Assembly: GCF_900111255.1 (NCBI RefSeq)
Contig: NZ_FOGP01000001.1
Span: 160,894-224,893, forward strand
Reading direction: 5' to 3'
DNA: 64,000 nt
Source of the DNA: Parafannyhessea umbonata
GTDB taxonomy: Bacteria; Actinomycetota; Coriobacteriia; Coriobacteriales; Atopobiaceae
Positions within the stretch are counted from its first letter, which is position 1. Each line of letters opens with the position of its first letter. A program made the position numbers and the translations under genes. Positions 16,547 to 26,860 of this stretch are shown one piece after another. The notes beneath the pieces are model-generated. The model did not search any database. It saw nothing but the letters and a program-made list of their open reading frames with translations, and was not told where the DNA came from.

Positions 16547-17272
16547 CTATCCTGCGAGCACGTCCCAGTCGACGGGGCGTGCTCCGTTGTTCTGGAGCAC
16601 CTCGTTGGCGCGTGAGAAGGGCCTGCTGCCCAGGAACGATCGAAGGTCCTTGGTGCTGCGGCTGGCCGAAAGCGGCGAGGGGTGCGTCGAGGCGATGACG
16701 TGCACGTTGGGCAGGGTCGAGGCCGGGACGTGCTCCGTGTAGCTGAGAGCCTGCTTGCCCCAACACAGCACCACCAGCTGGTTGCCCAGCGTCATGACGC
16801 TCTGCAGTATCTGGCTGGTCACGTCGAGCCATCCGAGCTTCGCGTGGCCGTTCGCCTGCCCGCGCGGCACCGTCAGCACGGTGTTGAGCAGAAGCACGCC
16901 CTGCCTGGCCCAGGGGGTCAGGTCGCCGGTCGTGGCGTCTGCACCCAGGTCGCTCTTGAGCTCCTTGAAGATGTTGCGCAGCGAGGGTGGGTACTTGGTG
17001 CCCTCGCGCACGCTGAACGACATGCCCATGGCCTGGCCCGGCTCGTGGTAGGGGTCCTGCCCCAGCACGATCACGCGCACGTCGGAGGGGGCACATGCCT
17101 TGAGTGCGCTGAAGATGTCCTCGCGCGCGGGATAGAATGACTCGTCAACGGCGAGCGCGTCGCTTGCGCCGATGCGCTCGATGAGGTCCAGGGTCTCTTG
17201 GGGAAGAAGATCGACCCATTCGGCTAGATGGCCGTCGGCGGACGTGTTCGTCAGTTTGAGCAGAGGCTCCAT
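16547..17272 (-). CDS. ung: Uracil-DNA glycosylase
   Basis: A 241-residue DNA repair enzyme that removes uracil from DNA. The catalytic loop GQDPYHEPGQAMG is near residues 71-83, the LLLNTVLTV motif near 125, and the DNA-intercalating loop HPSPLSASR near 193-201, all as in family 1 UDG. The frame extends upstream to 17344, but the ATG at 17272 with GGAG ahead gives the usual length. It converges with copA with only 19 bases between the stops and no clear terminator. Confidence 0.95.
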   Translation of the reverse strand: MEPLLKLTNTSADGHLAEWVDLLPQETLDLIERIGASDALAVDESFYPAREDIFSALKACAPSDVRVIVLGQDPYHEPGQAMGMSFSVREGTKYPPSLRNIFKELKSDLGADATTGDLTPWARQGVLLLNTVLTVPRGQANGHAKLGWLDVTSQILQSVMTLGNQLVVLCWGKQALSYTEHVPASTLPNVHVIASTHPSPLSASRSTKDLRSFLGSRPFSRANEVLQNNGARPVDWDVLAG

Positions 17273-17367
17273 GGCGGCTCCGTTTCGTAGTGCGGCCGAG
17301 GCCGCTCGGGTTTCTCGGCTCCATTGTGCAACAATAGCCGGCAAAAGCTCAATTCGAGGGAGGGCGT

Positions 17368-18498
17368 ATGGCCAACGGCATGCCTCTGCGCTTCGTATTT
17401 GCGTCCGATTCGTTCAAGGGGACCTTGAGCTCGGCCGACACCGCCCGGCTGCTCGAGGTCGCAGCGCGTCGGGCCCATCCCGGCTGCTCGTGCGTCTTCG
17501 TTCCGATGGCCGATGGGGGAGAGGGGACTGTCGACGCGCTGGTCTCGGCATGCGGCGGAACCTATCGCGACCTCGTCGTGAGCGATCCCGTGGGCCGCAG
17601 CGTGACGGCGCGCTACGGGCTCCTGGGAGAGGGTCGGGCCGTGATAGAGATGGCGGCTGCCTCAGGGCTGCCTCTGGTGGACAAGGGCGAGCGCGATCCG
17701 CGCCGTACTTCGACGTTCGGTACCGGGCAGCTGCTGTTGGACGCCCTCGACGCGGGCTGTGCGGACGTCACGCTGGCCATCGGCGGCTCGGCAACCAATG
17801 ATGGCGGCATGGGGTGCCTTCGCGCCCTGGGCGTCCGCTTTCTGGATGCGGAGGGGATCGAGCTTCGGGGTGTGGGCGCGGACCTCGCTCGCGTCACCGA
17901 AATCGATGCGAGCGGCCTCGACAGGCGCGTGGGCCGCATTCGCCTGCGCGTGATGTGCGACGTCGACAATCCCCTGTGCGGGCCATGTGGCGCCACACGG
18001 GTGTTCGCGCCCCAGAAGGGCGCGTCTCCACAGGTCGTCGAGGAGCTCGAGTGGGGCATGCGCAACTACGCCCGACGCCTCGAGGCCTGCTCTGACCGCG
18101 CGGTCGACGTGCCCGGCGCGGGCGCTGCCGGTGGTCTGGGCGCGGCCTGCCTGGCGCTTCTGGGCGCGCGGCTGGTGTCGGGAGTTGACGCGGTGCTCGA
18201 GCTCGTGGGCCTCGATCGGCTGCTCGAAGGCGCCTCGCTCTGCGTTACCGGCGAGGGTCGCTACGACGGGCAGACGGCGCGAGGCAAGGTCGTCAGCGGC
18301 GTGGCTGCGGCTTGCGCGCGGGCGCACGTGCCCTGCGTCGCGCTGGTCGGCTCGCGCGACCCCCAGGCGGAGCTCGTGCCCGGGCTTTCGGGCATCGAGG
18401 TGAGCGCGCCCGAGGGGATGCCGCTTCCCGAGGCGCTCGCCCGGTCCCGCGAGCTCTATGCGGCCGCGGCCAGGCGCCTGTTCGAGCTCTGGCCGTAG
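17368..18498 (+). CDS. Glycerate kinase (GlxK/GarK family)
   Basis: A 376-residue enzyme that phosphorylates D-glycerate, feeding it into glycolysis. Characteristic stretches are ASDSFKGTLSS near the start, PMADGGEGTVDAL near 47-59, the IGGSATNDGGMG loop near 138-149, and CDVDNPLCGP near 200-209. The length matches the type I glycerate kinase family. GGGAGG lies before the ATG. It is divergent from ung and may be the first gene before ligA, but a separate promoter-like site lies between them. Confidence 0.93.
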   Translation: MANGMPLRFVFASDSFKGTLSSADTARLLEVAARRAHPGCSCVFVPMADGGEGTVDALVSACGGTYRDLVVSDPVGRSVTARYGLLGEGRAVIEMAAASGLPLVDKGERDPRRTSTFGTGQLLLDALDAGCADVTLAIGGSATNDGGMGCLRALGVRFLDAEGIELRGVGADLARVTEIDASGLDRRVGRIRLRVMCDVDNPLCGPCGATRVFAPQKGASPQVVEELEWGMRNYARRLEACSDRAVDVPGAGAAGGLGAACLALLGARLVSGVDAVLELVGLDRLLEGASLCVTGEGRYDGQTARGKVVSGVAAACARAHVPCVALVGSRDPQAELVPGLSGIEVSAPEGMPLPEALARSRELYAAAARRLFELWP

Positions 18499-18539
18499 AC
18501 GCGGCCAGCGCCCTGGGACGGGCGTTGCTTGCGTGCAGC

Positions 18540-20865
<2,326 letters not shown>

Positions 20866-20893
20866 GGGCCTACCGCTTTCCACGCATGCGAGA

Positions 20894-20923
20894 AGGGCGT
20901 CAACGCCTTGGACGCCACGCCCT
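20894..20923 (+). terminator. Inverted repeat after ligA
   Basis: AGGGCGT (20894-20900) pairs with ACGCCCT (20917-20923); an inner ACGCC-type pairing is also possible. There is no T run, so it is a weak terminator or a chance repeat. Confidence 0.3.
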
Positions 20924-21118
20924 CCTCGCTTATGCAATAAGGCATAAAGGAGCTGGTAAACGGTATAAAAACGAATGCAGGCGGAGGTCAGATTACGATT
21001 CTGTTTTGAGTCAATCACCCTTTTGCATCAACCTATGCGGCAGAGGTTTGGCTCCGTTGAGGTCGCGGTATCTTCATTGCTGACAACGATTGCAGACCAC
21101 GACGGAAAGGATGACGCC

Positions 21119-21349
21119 ATGAGTGACAGTGCCGGCATTGCCAAACCCGTTGAGACCAGAAGAGAGCAGCGCCTGCAGTGGATAGACGATGACGAGGCAC
21201 AGGTTGTTCCCATCGAGAAGGCGCAGACCTGGCTTGAGGAGCTCGGTGAGCGCAACGAGCATGGGCACGAGCTCGACGACCTCAACCTGATGTTTCACTC
21301 CTCCTCGTTCAGCCGTACCAAGAGAGAAGAGGAGGAGGGCTGGCTATAG
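21119..21349 (+). CDS. Small acidic protein of unknown function
   Basis: A 76-residue soluble protein that I do not recognise. It starts at 21119 with AAAGGA ahead; the in-frame extension upstream to 20975 lacks a ribosome site. It is rich in Glu, Asp and Arg. A predicted helix (VVPIEKAQTWLEELGERNEHGHELDDLNLMFH) fills the middle, followed by a Ser-rich turn and a charged tail ending EEEEGWL. No membrane segment or Cys motif is visible. It has its own terminator and no clear partner. The codon usage resembles its neighbours, so it is probably real. Confidence 0.6.
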   Translation: MSDSAGIAKPVETRREQRLQWIDDDEAQVVPIEKAQTWLEELGERNEHGHELDDLNLMFHSSSFSRTKREEEEGWL

Positions 21350-21395
21350 CCTTCCGACGGCTCTGAAACCGGCGTGTGCAGCCACGCGAGCGAAT

Positions 21396-21434
21396 GCGGG
21401 CCGCCCTCCTTGCGGAGGGTGGCCCGCGTGCTTT
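21396..21434. terminator. Bidirectional terminator before metH end
   Basis: A 14-bp stem (21396-21409 with 21414-21427, one G-U) with a TTGC loop, followed on the plus strand by GTGCTTTT. It separates the small unknown gene from converging metH. Confidence 0.8.
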
Positions 21435-21456
21435 TGCGCGTGGTTTCGCTAGTGCC

Positions 21457-23988
21457 CTACGCGTCTTGCGCGTCTGCCGCGAAGACCTCTCCGGCGATCT
21501 TGGCAGTCTCGGTCGCGTCCTTGGCGTAGTAGTCGGCCCCTACCATCTTCGCGTATTCGGGGTTCAGGACGGCCCCGCCGACGATGACCTTGCACCAGGG
21601 AGCCTGGTCGTGCAGGAGCTCGATGGTGTCGGCCATGGCGGGCACGGTGGCGGTCATGAGGGCGGAGAGGCCTGCCACCTTGATGTGCTGGTCGACGACG
21701 GCGTCGCAGAAGTCCTGGGGGTCTACGTCGCGACCGAGGTCGACTACGTCGTAGCCGTAGTTCTCGAGCAGCATCTTGACGATGTTTTTCCCGATGTCGT
21801 GTATGTCGCCCTTGACCGTGCAGATGGCGACCCTGCCCTTTCGAGCCGAGGGCGCGCCCGCATCGGACGCTTGCGCCTTGATCGTGTCGAAACCCGCTTT
21901 GGCGGCCTCTGCCGAGGCCATTAGCTGGGGCAGGAAGAAGCTGCCCCTCTCGAAGCGGAGGCCCACCTCGTCGAGGGCGGGAATCAGGACCTCGTTGATT
22001 GCGAAGAGGGCGTCGTGGCCCGCGAGGATGTCTGCGATGACCTGGGGCATGGGGCCCTTGCGTCCCGCGATGACGAGCCCCTTGGCCTTTGCCACGGGGT
22101 CGGTCTCGCCCTCCGGGCTGGACTGGCTTCCGGCTGCGTCGGGGGCCGCTGGGTCCCGACACGGGGCGTCGGATGCCCTGTTGGAGGGCTTGTCGCTTCG
22201 ACCGGCGTAGCCCGCCACGTAGGACTGGGCGCTCTCGTCCTCCCCGCTGAGCACGCGCCAGGTGTTGACGACGTCGGACATGCGCTGCTGCAGCGGGTTG
22301 ATGATGCAGAGGTCCAGCCCGGCCGCGAATGCGCCGGCGAGGAAGGTCGCGTTTACGAGCGGCCTGAAGGGGAGCCCGAAGCTGATGTTCGACACTCCCA
22401 GGACGCAGCGCACGCCGGGCAGCTCTCGCTTTACCAGGGCTATGCCGTCGAGGATCTCGCGTGGGGCGCGCTGGTCGGTCGAGGCGGCCATGGCGAGGCA
22501 GTCGATGATCACGTCGTGGCGCGCTATGTGGTAGGCATCGGTCTGCTCAACGATCTTGCGCGCTATCTCGAGGCGTCCCTCGGCCGTGGAGGGAATTCCC
22601 TTCTCGTCAATCGTGAGGCCGATGATCGCGCATCCATAGTGGGCCGCGAGGGGGATGACCGCCTCCATCGTCTCGCGCTTGCCGTTGGTCGAGTTGATGA
22701 TGGGCTTGCCGGGGTAGGAACGGACGGCCGCCTCGATGGTTTCGGGGACGGCGGAGTCCACCTGGAGCGGCAGGCCCGAGATTCCCTGGAGGTCCGCCAT
22801 GAGCTTGAGGAGGGTCGCCCGCTCGTCGATCTCGGGTAGTCCCGCGTTGACGTCGAGCACCTGCGCACCCGCCTTCTCCTGTGCGATGGCTTCGGCCATG
22901 ATGGCGTCGTAGTTGCCCGATACCAGGGCTTCCCTCATCTTCTTCTTGCCAGTGGGGTTGATGCGCTCGCCGATCACGCCGACGTGGCCCATGGGAAGCG
23001 AGAAGAGCCTCTGCGGGCTTGCGACGGCAAGGTCGTCGCGCATCTCGCGTGGGGAGGGCGTGCGGCCGAGCAGGCGGTCCCCCAGGCCCGCGATGTAGGC
23101 GGGGGAGGTGCCGCAGCAGCCGCCGACGATCGTGACGCCGGCGTCGAGCATGCCGGCCACGGCCTCGCAGAACTCTGCGGGCTTGACGTCGAACAGCGTG
23201 GCGCCGTTCTCCATGCGGGGAAGCCCGGCGTTCGCCTGGGCCATCACCGGGCAGCTGGCCCAGGGGAGCATGCGCTCGACCAGCGGCGCGACCTCCTTGG
23301 GACCGAGCGAGCAGTTGATTCCCACCGCGTCGGCGCCCGCCGAGCTCAGGGTGGCCGCCGCGACCTCGGGAGTGGTGCCCAGGAAGGTGCGCCCGTCTTC
23401 GGCGAAGGTCATGGTCACGAACACGGGCAGGTCTGAGTTCTCCTTGGCGGCGAGAAGCGCGGCCTTTGCCTCGGCGAGGTCGGCCATGGTCTCGATGATG
23501 AAGAGGTCCGCGCCTGCGGCGTCGGCTGCGCGGACCTGCTGTGCAAAGAGCTCGTAGGCCTCGTCGAAGGGGAGCGTTCCCATCGGCTCGAGGAGGGTGC
23601 CCGTGGGGCCGATGTCTGCCGCGACGTAGCGTGCGCCGCTCTTGCGGGCGCAGGCGATGGCGGCCTGGAAGACGTCTTCGACCGAGGCGGCGTCACCCAG
23701 CTTGAGCGCGCTCGCACCGAAGGTGTTGGCCGTGACCACCTCGGAGCCCGCATCGACATAGGCCTGGTGGATCTGGACGATCTCGTCGGGATGGGTCAGG
23801 CAGAGGAGCTCCGGCAGCTCGCCGGCGGCGAGGCCGCGTTCCTGGAGCTGCGTGCCCATGGCGCCGTCGAAGAGCAGGAAGTCCAATCCGGCCAGCACAC
23901 GGGCGAGGTGGTCGTCCTTTATGCGGAGCCTGCGCTCGTCGTAGGCGCCAAAGTGGCGCCTCGCGTTCGTCTGTTTGCTGCTATCCAC
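21457..23988 (-). CDS. metH: Cobalamin-dependent methionine synthase lacking the activation domain
   Basis: An 843-residue enzyme that methylates homocysteine using methyltetrahydrofolate and B12. The homocysteine domain has zinc-ligand Cys in INCSLGP and GGCCGTSP; the pterin domain follows (GERINPTGKKKM); the B12 domain carries DIHDIGKNIV, the DxHxxG motif. The usual C-terminal S-adenosylmethionine/activation domain is absent and is encoded by the gene just upstream. A Ser/Pro/Asp-rich insert of about 50 residues separates the B12 cap helices (near bases 22090-22240), which is odd. The start is GTG at 23988 with GGAAGGA ahead, overlapping the previous gene by 8 bases. Confidence 0.93.
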   Translation of the reverse strand: MDSSKQTNARRHFGAYDERRLRIKDDHLARVLAGLDFLLFDGAMGTQLQERGLAAGELPELLCLTHPDEIVQIHQAYVDAGSEVVTANTFGASALKLGDAASVEDVFQAAIACARKSGARYVAADIGPTGTLLEPMGTLPFDEAYELFAQQVRAADAAGADLFIIETMADLAEAKAALLAAKENSDLPVFVTMTFAEDGRTFLGTTPEVAAATLSSAGADAVGINCSLGPKEVAPLVERMLPWASCPVMAQANAGLPRMENGATLFDVKPAEFCEAVAGMLDAGVTIVGGCCGTSPAYIAGLGDRLLGRTPSPREMRDDLAVASPQRLFSLPMGHVGVIGERINPTGKKKMREALVSGNYDAIMAEAIAQEKAGAQVLDVNAGLPEIDERATLLKLMADLQGISGLPLQVDSAVPETIEAAVRSYPGKPIINSTNGKRETMEAVIPLAAHYGCAIIGLTIDEKGIPSTAEGRLEIARKIVEQTDAYHIARHDVIIDCLAMAASTDQRAPREILDGIALVKRELPGVRCVLGVSNISFGLPFRPLVNATFLAGAFAAGLDLCIINPLQQRMSDVVNTWRVLSGEDESAQSYVAGYAGRSDKPSNRASDAPCRDPAAPDAAGSQSSPEGETDPVAKAKGLVIAGRKGPMPQVIADILAGHDALFAINEVLIPALDEVGLRFERGSFFLPQLMASAEAAKAGFDTIKAQASDAGAPSARKGRVAICTVKGDIHDIGKNIVKMLLENYGYDVVDLGRDVDPQDFCDAVVDQHIKVAGLSALMTATVPAMADTIELLHDQAPWCKVIVGGAVLNPEYAKMVGADYYAKDATETAKIAGEVFAADAQDA

Positions 23989-24685
23989 GGCAGGTCCTTC
24001 CCGTCGGTCGTATCTTGCAGAAGTCGTGGCAGGGACAGTGCGCACAGCTTGCCCGCGTCGAGCTCTGGCGCTGCTCAAACATGCCCACCACGGCGGTCAC
24101 GCTCTTGGTGGGCGTCATCAGCAGCGTCGGCGAGAGCGTGATGCCCAGGCGCTCGCCCCCAAGTTCTCGGAGCAGGGGAGGCTGGGTCTCCATGGGCAGG
24201 TCTCCGTAGCCGGGCGAGAAGCGATAGTTGGTGAAGAGCCCGAACTCGTGCGCCCGGGCGATCAGGCTTGCCTCCGCGGCGTCCGCCGCGCGCTCGACCA
24301 GGGCGGTCGCCGCCGCGTCGAAGAGGAGCTGATCGAGGTGGTTGGTGAGGGACAGCCGCCTTAGCTCGCGCTCGACTCCCATGCCTATGGTGACGGCGAA
24401 CGCGCCCACCTTGACGGCCGAGTCCAGATGCTCGCGCATGGATTCGCCCGCAAGCTCGAGCGGCGACCCCGCGAGGTGGACGACGTGCGTGCCGTCCTCT
24501 CGCTGGGAGCGGCTCTCGACGTCGAACACGCGAAGCGATGCCTGCGGCCTTGACGTCCGAATGCAATGGTCGATCTCTTCGTCGAGGCGGGCGTCAAGCT
24601 CGGGCGTGACATCCTGTCCCATGTAGCCGAGGTAGCGAAGAACCTCGGTGCGGTCTACCAAATCGATTTCGTAGCTCTCGAGCAC
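23981..24685 (-). CDS. Stand-alone methionine synthase reactivation domain
   Basis: A 234-residue protein matching the activation domain of MetH, which binds S-adenosylmethionine and re-methylates oxidised B12. The motif RFSPGYGDLPMETQPPLL and the segment ITLSPTLLMTPTKSVTAVVGM fit that domain. A Cys-rich C-terminus (CAHCPCHDFC) is added and could bind zinc or an iron-sulfur cluster. It starts with GTG whose G is the last base of the metF stop (TAGTG), after GGAGG, so it is translationally coupled to metF and in turn to metH. A similar split between MetH and its activator is known in Thermotoga. Confidence 0.87.
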   Translation of the reverse strand: MLESYEIDLVDRTEVLRYLGYMGQDVTPELDARLDEEIDHCIRTSRPQASLRVFDVESRSQREDGTHVVHLAGSPLELAGESMREHLDSAVKVGAFAVTIGMGVERELRRLSLTNHLDQLLFDAAATALVERAADAAEASLIARAHEFGLFTNYRFSPGYGDLPMETQPPLLRELGGERLGITLSPTLLMTPTKSVTAVVGMFEQRQSSTRASCAHCPCHDFCKIRPTGRTCRG

Positions 24686-25548
24686 TAGGCCTCCAAGTAT
24701 CCTGCCGCGACGAGGCACTCGTGCGCCGCGCGGGCAATCTCGGGCTTGTTCATGCTGTAGACGTGGATGCCGTCGACTCCGTTGCGTGCGAGGTCCTCGA
24801 GCTGCTCGCAGGCGTACTCGACTCCCGCCACGCGCTGGGCTTCGGGGCTGTCACCGGCTCTGACCAGACGCTTCACGACCGCCGCGGGGATGGACGCGCC
24901 GCAGTTGAAGGCCATGCGCTGGATCTGGTTGACGCTGGTGAAGGGCATGATGCCGCAGATGATGGGCACCTTGATGCGCGCACGCGTGCACTTCTCGCGG
25001 AAGCGGTAGAAGTCCTCGTTCCGGAAGAACAGCTGCGTGACCAGGAAGTCGACGCCTGCGTCCTGCTTGAGCTTGAGGTTCTCGATGTCGGTCTTGAGGC
25101 TCTCGCACTCGACATGGCCCTCGGGGTAGCAGGCGCCACCCACGCACAAGCCGCGCTGTCTGAGGTACGCGATGAGGTCCGAGGCGTGGTGGAAGTCGCT
25201 CGCCTCGCGACCGGGGGCGCGGTCGCCGCGCAGGGCGAGGATGTTCTCGACGCCGTGCGACTCGAGCCTGTCCACGATCGAGTCGACGTCCGCCTTGGTC
25301 GAGCCCAGGCAGGTCAGGTGGGCGAGTGCGGTGGTCTTGCCCGCCTCCTGTATGTCACGTGCGATCTCCACGGTGTTCTGCGAGTTGCCCGAGCCTCCCG
25401 CAGAGAACGTGACGGAGATCCAGTCAGGCCGGCACTTCTCCATCTCGTTGGCGATGCTGCGTGCCTGTTCGACCGAGAGGTCGCCCCTCGGCGGGAATAT
25501 CTCGAACGAGAAGCTCTGCTTGCTTCTGAGGATGCTGTCGATTCTCAT
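24685..25548 (-). CDS. metF: Methylenetetrahydrofolate reductase
   Basis: A 287-residue flavoenzyme that makes methyltetrahydrofolate, the methyl donor for MetH. Family markers are SFEIFPPRGD near residues 14-23, VTFSAGGSG near 45, LTCLGS near 80, and ALRGDRAPG near 110. The start at 25548 has AGGGGC ahead; an in-frame ATG 16 codons upstream gives an untypical N-terminus. It is the first gene of a three-gene operon with the MetH activator and metH, coupled by overlapping stop/start codons. I found no SAM or cobalamin riboswitch in the 250 bases before it. Confidence 0.95.
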   Translation of the reverse strand: MRIDSILRSKQSFSFEIFPPRGDLSVEQARSIANEMEKCRPDWISVTFSAGGSGNSQNTVEIARDIQEAGKTTALAHLTCLGSTKADVDSIVDRLESHGVENILALRGDRAPGREASDFHHASDLIAYLRQRGLCVGGACYPEGHVECESLKTDIENLKLKQDAGVDFLVTQLFFRNEDFYRFREKCTRARIKVPIICGIMPFTSVNQIQRMAFNCGASIPAAVVKRLVRAGDSPEAQRVAGVEYACEQLEDLARNGVDGIHVYSMNKPEIARAAHECLVAAGYLEA

Positions 25549-25806
25549 GGATCGCCCCTTCGGTTGCTGGCAGGCCGTGCCGAGCGATTCGGTCATAACG
25601 ATTGGTGATATGGGTATCCTACTTCTTGTATGGTCGCATCTGCGTGGTACGTGCCGATACGAAACCTGTCGCTTGCCGATTGTTCGCGCTCGTGTCGCGT
25701 TTGATGAGGTGAAAGGTGGCTTGGGGCTGCCTTTCGAATATAGCTGAACGGGTTATCGCTCCTGTCTATATCCCTTGGCGTCACGGTCGCCCGCTTGCCT
25801 TCGATA
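25549..25806 (-). promoter_or_regulatory. Leader region of the metF operon
   Basis: About 260 bases without a gene, a little less GC-rich than the surroundings. It should contain the metF promoter. I compared it by eye with SAM-I, SAM-IV, SAH and cobalamin riboswitch signatures and found none of their conserved boxes. Confidence 0.3.
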
Positions 25807-25834
25807 CAAAAAAGCCCGCACGTCACGCGCGGGC
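25807..25834 (-). terminator. Intrinsic terminator of the FKBP-pth2 operon
   Basis: On the minus strand a GCCCGC/GCGGGC stem (25829-25834 with 25814-25819) is followed by TTTTTT. Confidence 0.85.
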
Positions 25835-25869
25835 GGTTGGGCCTCTATGTTTGGCCTATGTGCGAGGGG

Positions 25870-26310
25870 CTAATAGAGGGGAAGCCCTCCCGTGATGGGG
25901 TCTATCTCATCTGCCGACAGGGGTTCGAATGCCAGACAGGTGAAGGTCGCCTCACCGTGGAACTCCGTCAGCCCGGCGTCGCGGACCAGCGATACCACGA
26001 AGCCCTTCTCGCGGCCCCTTGCGGCAATCTCGAGCAGCTCCTCCTCGGAGTCAACGTAGACACAGACCTTAGCGACACCGGCATCGAACCAGTCGAACAG
26101 GGGGGTGCGGGGCTCGCCTTTGTCCTCGAGGTAGACCCAGCCGTAGTCCTCGGTTGCGCGGACCTCGTCGAGGCGGCCCTCCCTGGCGAGGGCCAGAAGC
26201 GTCGCCTCGACGCAGGCGTGGCCTGCCTGGGCGGCAATCTTGCCCTTGCGCATCTTCAGGTCGCGACGCATCACGATCATCTGCTTTGCCTTGTAGGACG
26301 AGACTCCCAT
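25870..26310 (-). CDS. Peptidyl-tRNA hydrolase of the Pth2 (archaeal/eukaryotic) type
   Basis: A 146-residue enzyme that frees tRNA from stalled peptidyl-tRNA. The N-terminal signature RRDLKMRKGKIAAQAGHACVEA (near residues 13-34 of the chosen product) is that of the Pth2 family, unrelated to bacterial Pth1. The following YVDSEEELLEIAARGREKGF and ATFTCLAFEPL segments also fit the fold. The ATG at 26310 lies one base after the stop of the FKBP gene, with GAGGA ahead, so the pair is cotranscribed. Pth2 is scattered among bacteria; whether a Pth1 also exists cannot be seen here. Confidence 0.85.
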   Translation of the reverse strand: MGVSSYKAKQMIVMRRDLKMRKGKIAAQAGHACVEATLLALAREGRLDEVRATEDYGWVYLEDKGEPRTPLFDWFDAGVAKVCVYVDSEEELLEIAARGREKGFVVSLVRDAGLTEFHGEATFTCLAFEPLSADEIDPITGGLPLY

Positions 26311-26311
26311 G

Positions 26312-26743
26312 CTAGTCCTCGACCTCAAGAAGCTCGATCTCGAAGTTGAGCGCCTTGCCGGCCATCTCGTGGTTCAGGTCGAGGGAGATTGCCTCGGGCG
26401 TCACCTTGCAGACCGTCGCGGGAACGGGCAAGCCCTGTGGGGACTGGAGCATGACCTTCTCGCCCACCTTGATGCCGCGCATCTGCTCGGGAACCTGGGA
26501 CATGGGGAACTCCTGGATGAGGTCCTCACGGCGCTCGCCATAGGCCTCCTCGGGCTCGAGGTGCACGTTGGCGGTCTGGCCGACCTCCATGTCCCTGACG
26601 GCCTTGTCGAAGCCGGCGATCATCTGGCCTGCCATGCAGGTGAAGCCCAGCGGCTCGTTGCGGTCACGGGACGAGTCAAACTTGGTGCCGTCGTCAAGGG
26701 TTCCGACGTAGTGGACCTTGACCTTCTTTCCTTCGTTGCTCAC
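26312..26743 (-). CDS. SlyD-like FKBP peptidyl-prolyl isomerase
   Basis: A 143-residue folding helper. The FKBP halves VKVHYVGTLDDGTKFDSSRD (start) and the later LDLNHEMAGKALNFEIELLEV flank an inserted IF-type flap domain (about 70-120, EAYGERREDLIQEF), as in SlyD. There is no His-rich tail, so it is not a metal-storage SlyD. It is the first gene of an operon with pth2, which hints at a shared role around nascent peptides; that link is inferred from coupling only. Confidence 0.93.
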   Translation of the reverse strand: MSNEGKKVKVHYVGTLDDGTKFDSSRDRNEPLGFTCMAGQMIAGFDKAVRDMEVGQTANVHLEPEEAYGERREDLIQEFPMSQVPEQMRGIKVGEKVMLQSPQGLPVPATVCKVTPEAISLDLNHEMAGKALNFEIELLEVED

Positions 26744-26860
26744 GTGTGCTCCTGTCGTTTGTCGCGTGCGTACTGTGTCACTTTACCTAATAATGGATGG
26801 TAGCCATACCGTGCGTACCCTATCCCGCCACGGCGGGTTCACATATTGAAGGCGAATGAC

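Noticed and set aside
20975-21118. A 48-codon N-terminal extension of the small acidic protein
   Set aside because: It lacks a ribosome site and its composition differs; AAAGGA before 21119 marks the likely start.
25549-25806. A SAM, SAH or cobalamin riboswitch before metF
   Set aside because: None of the conserved sequence boxes could be matched by eye on the minus strand.
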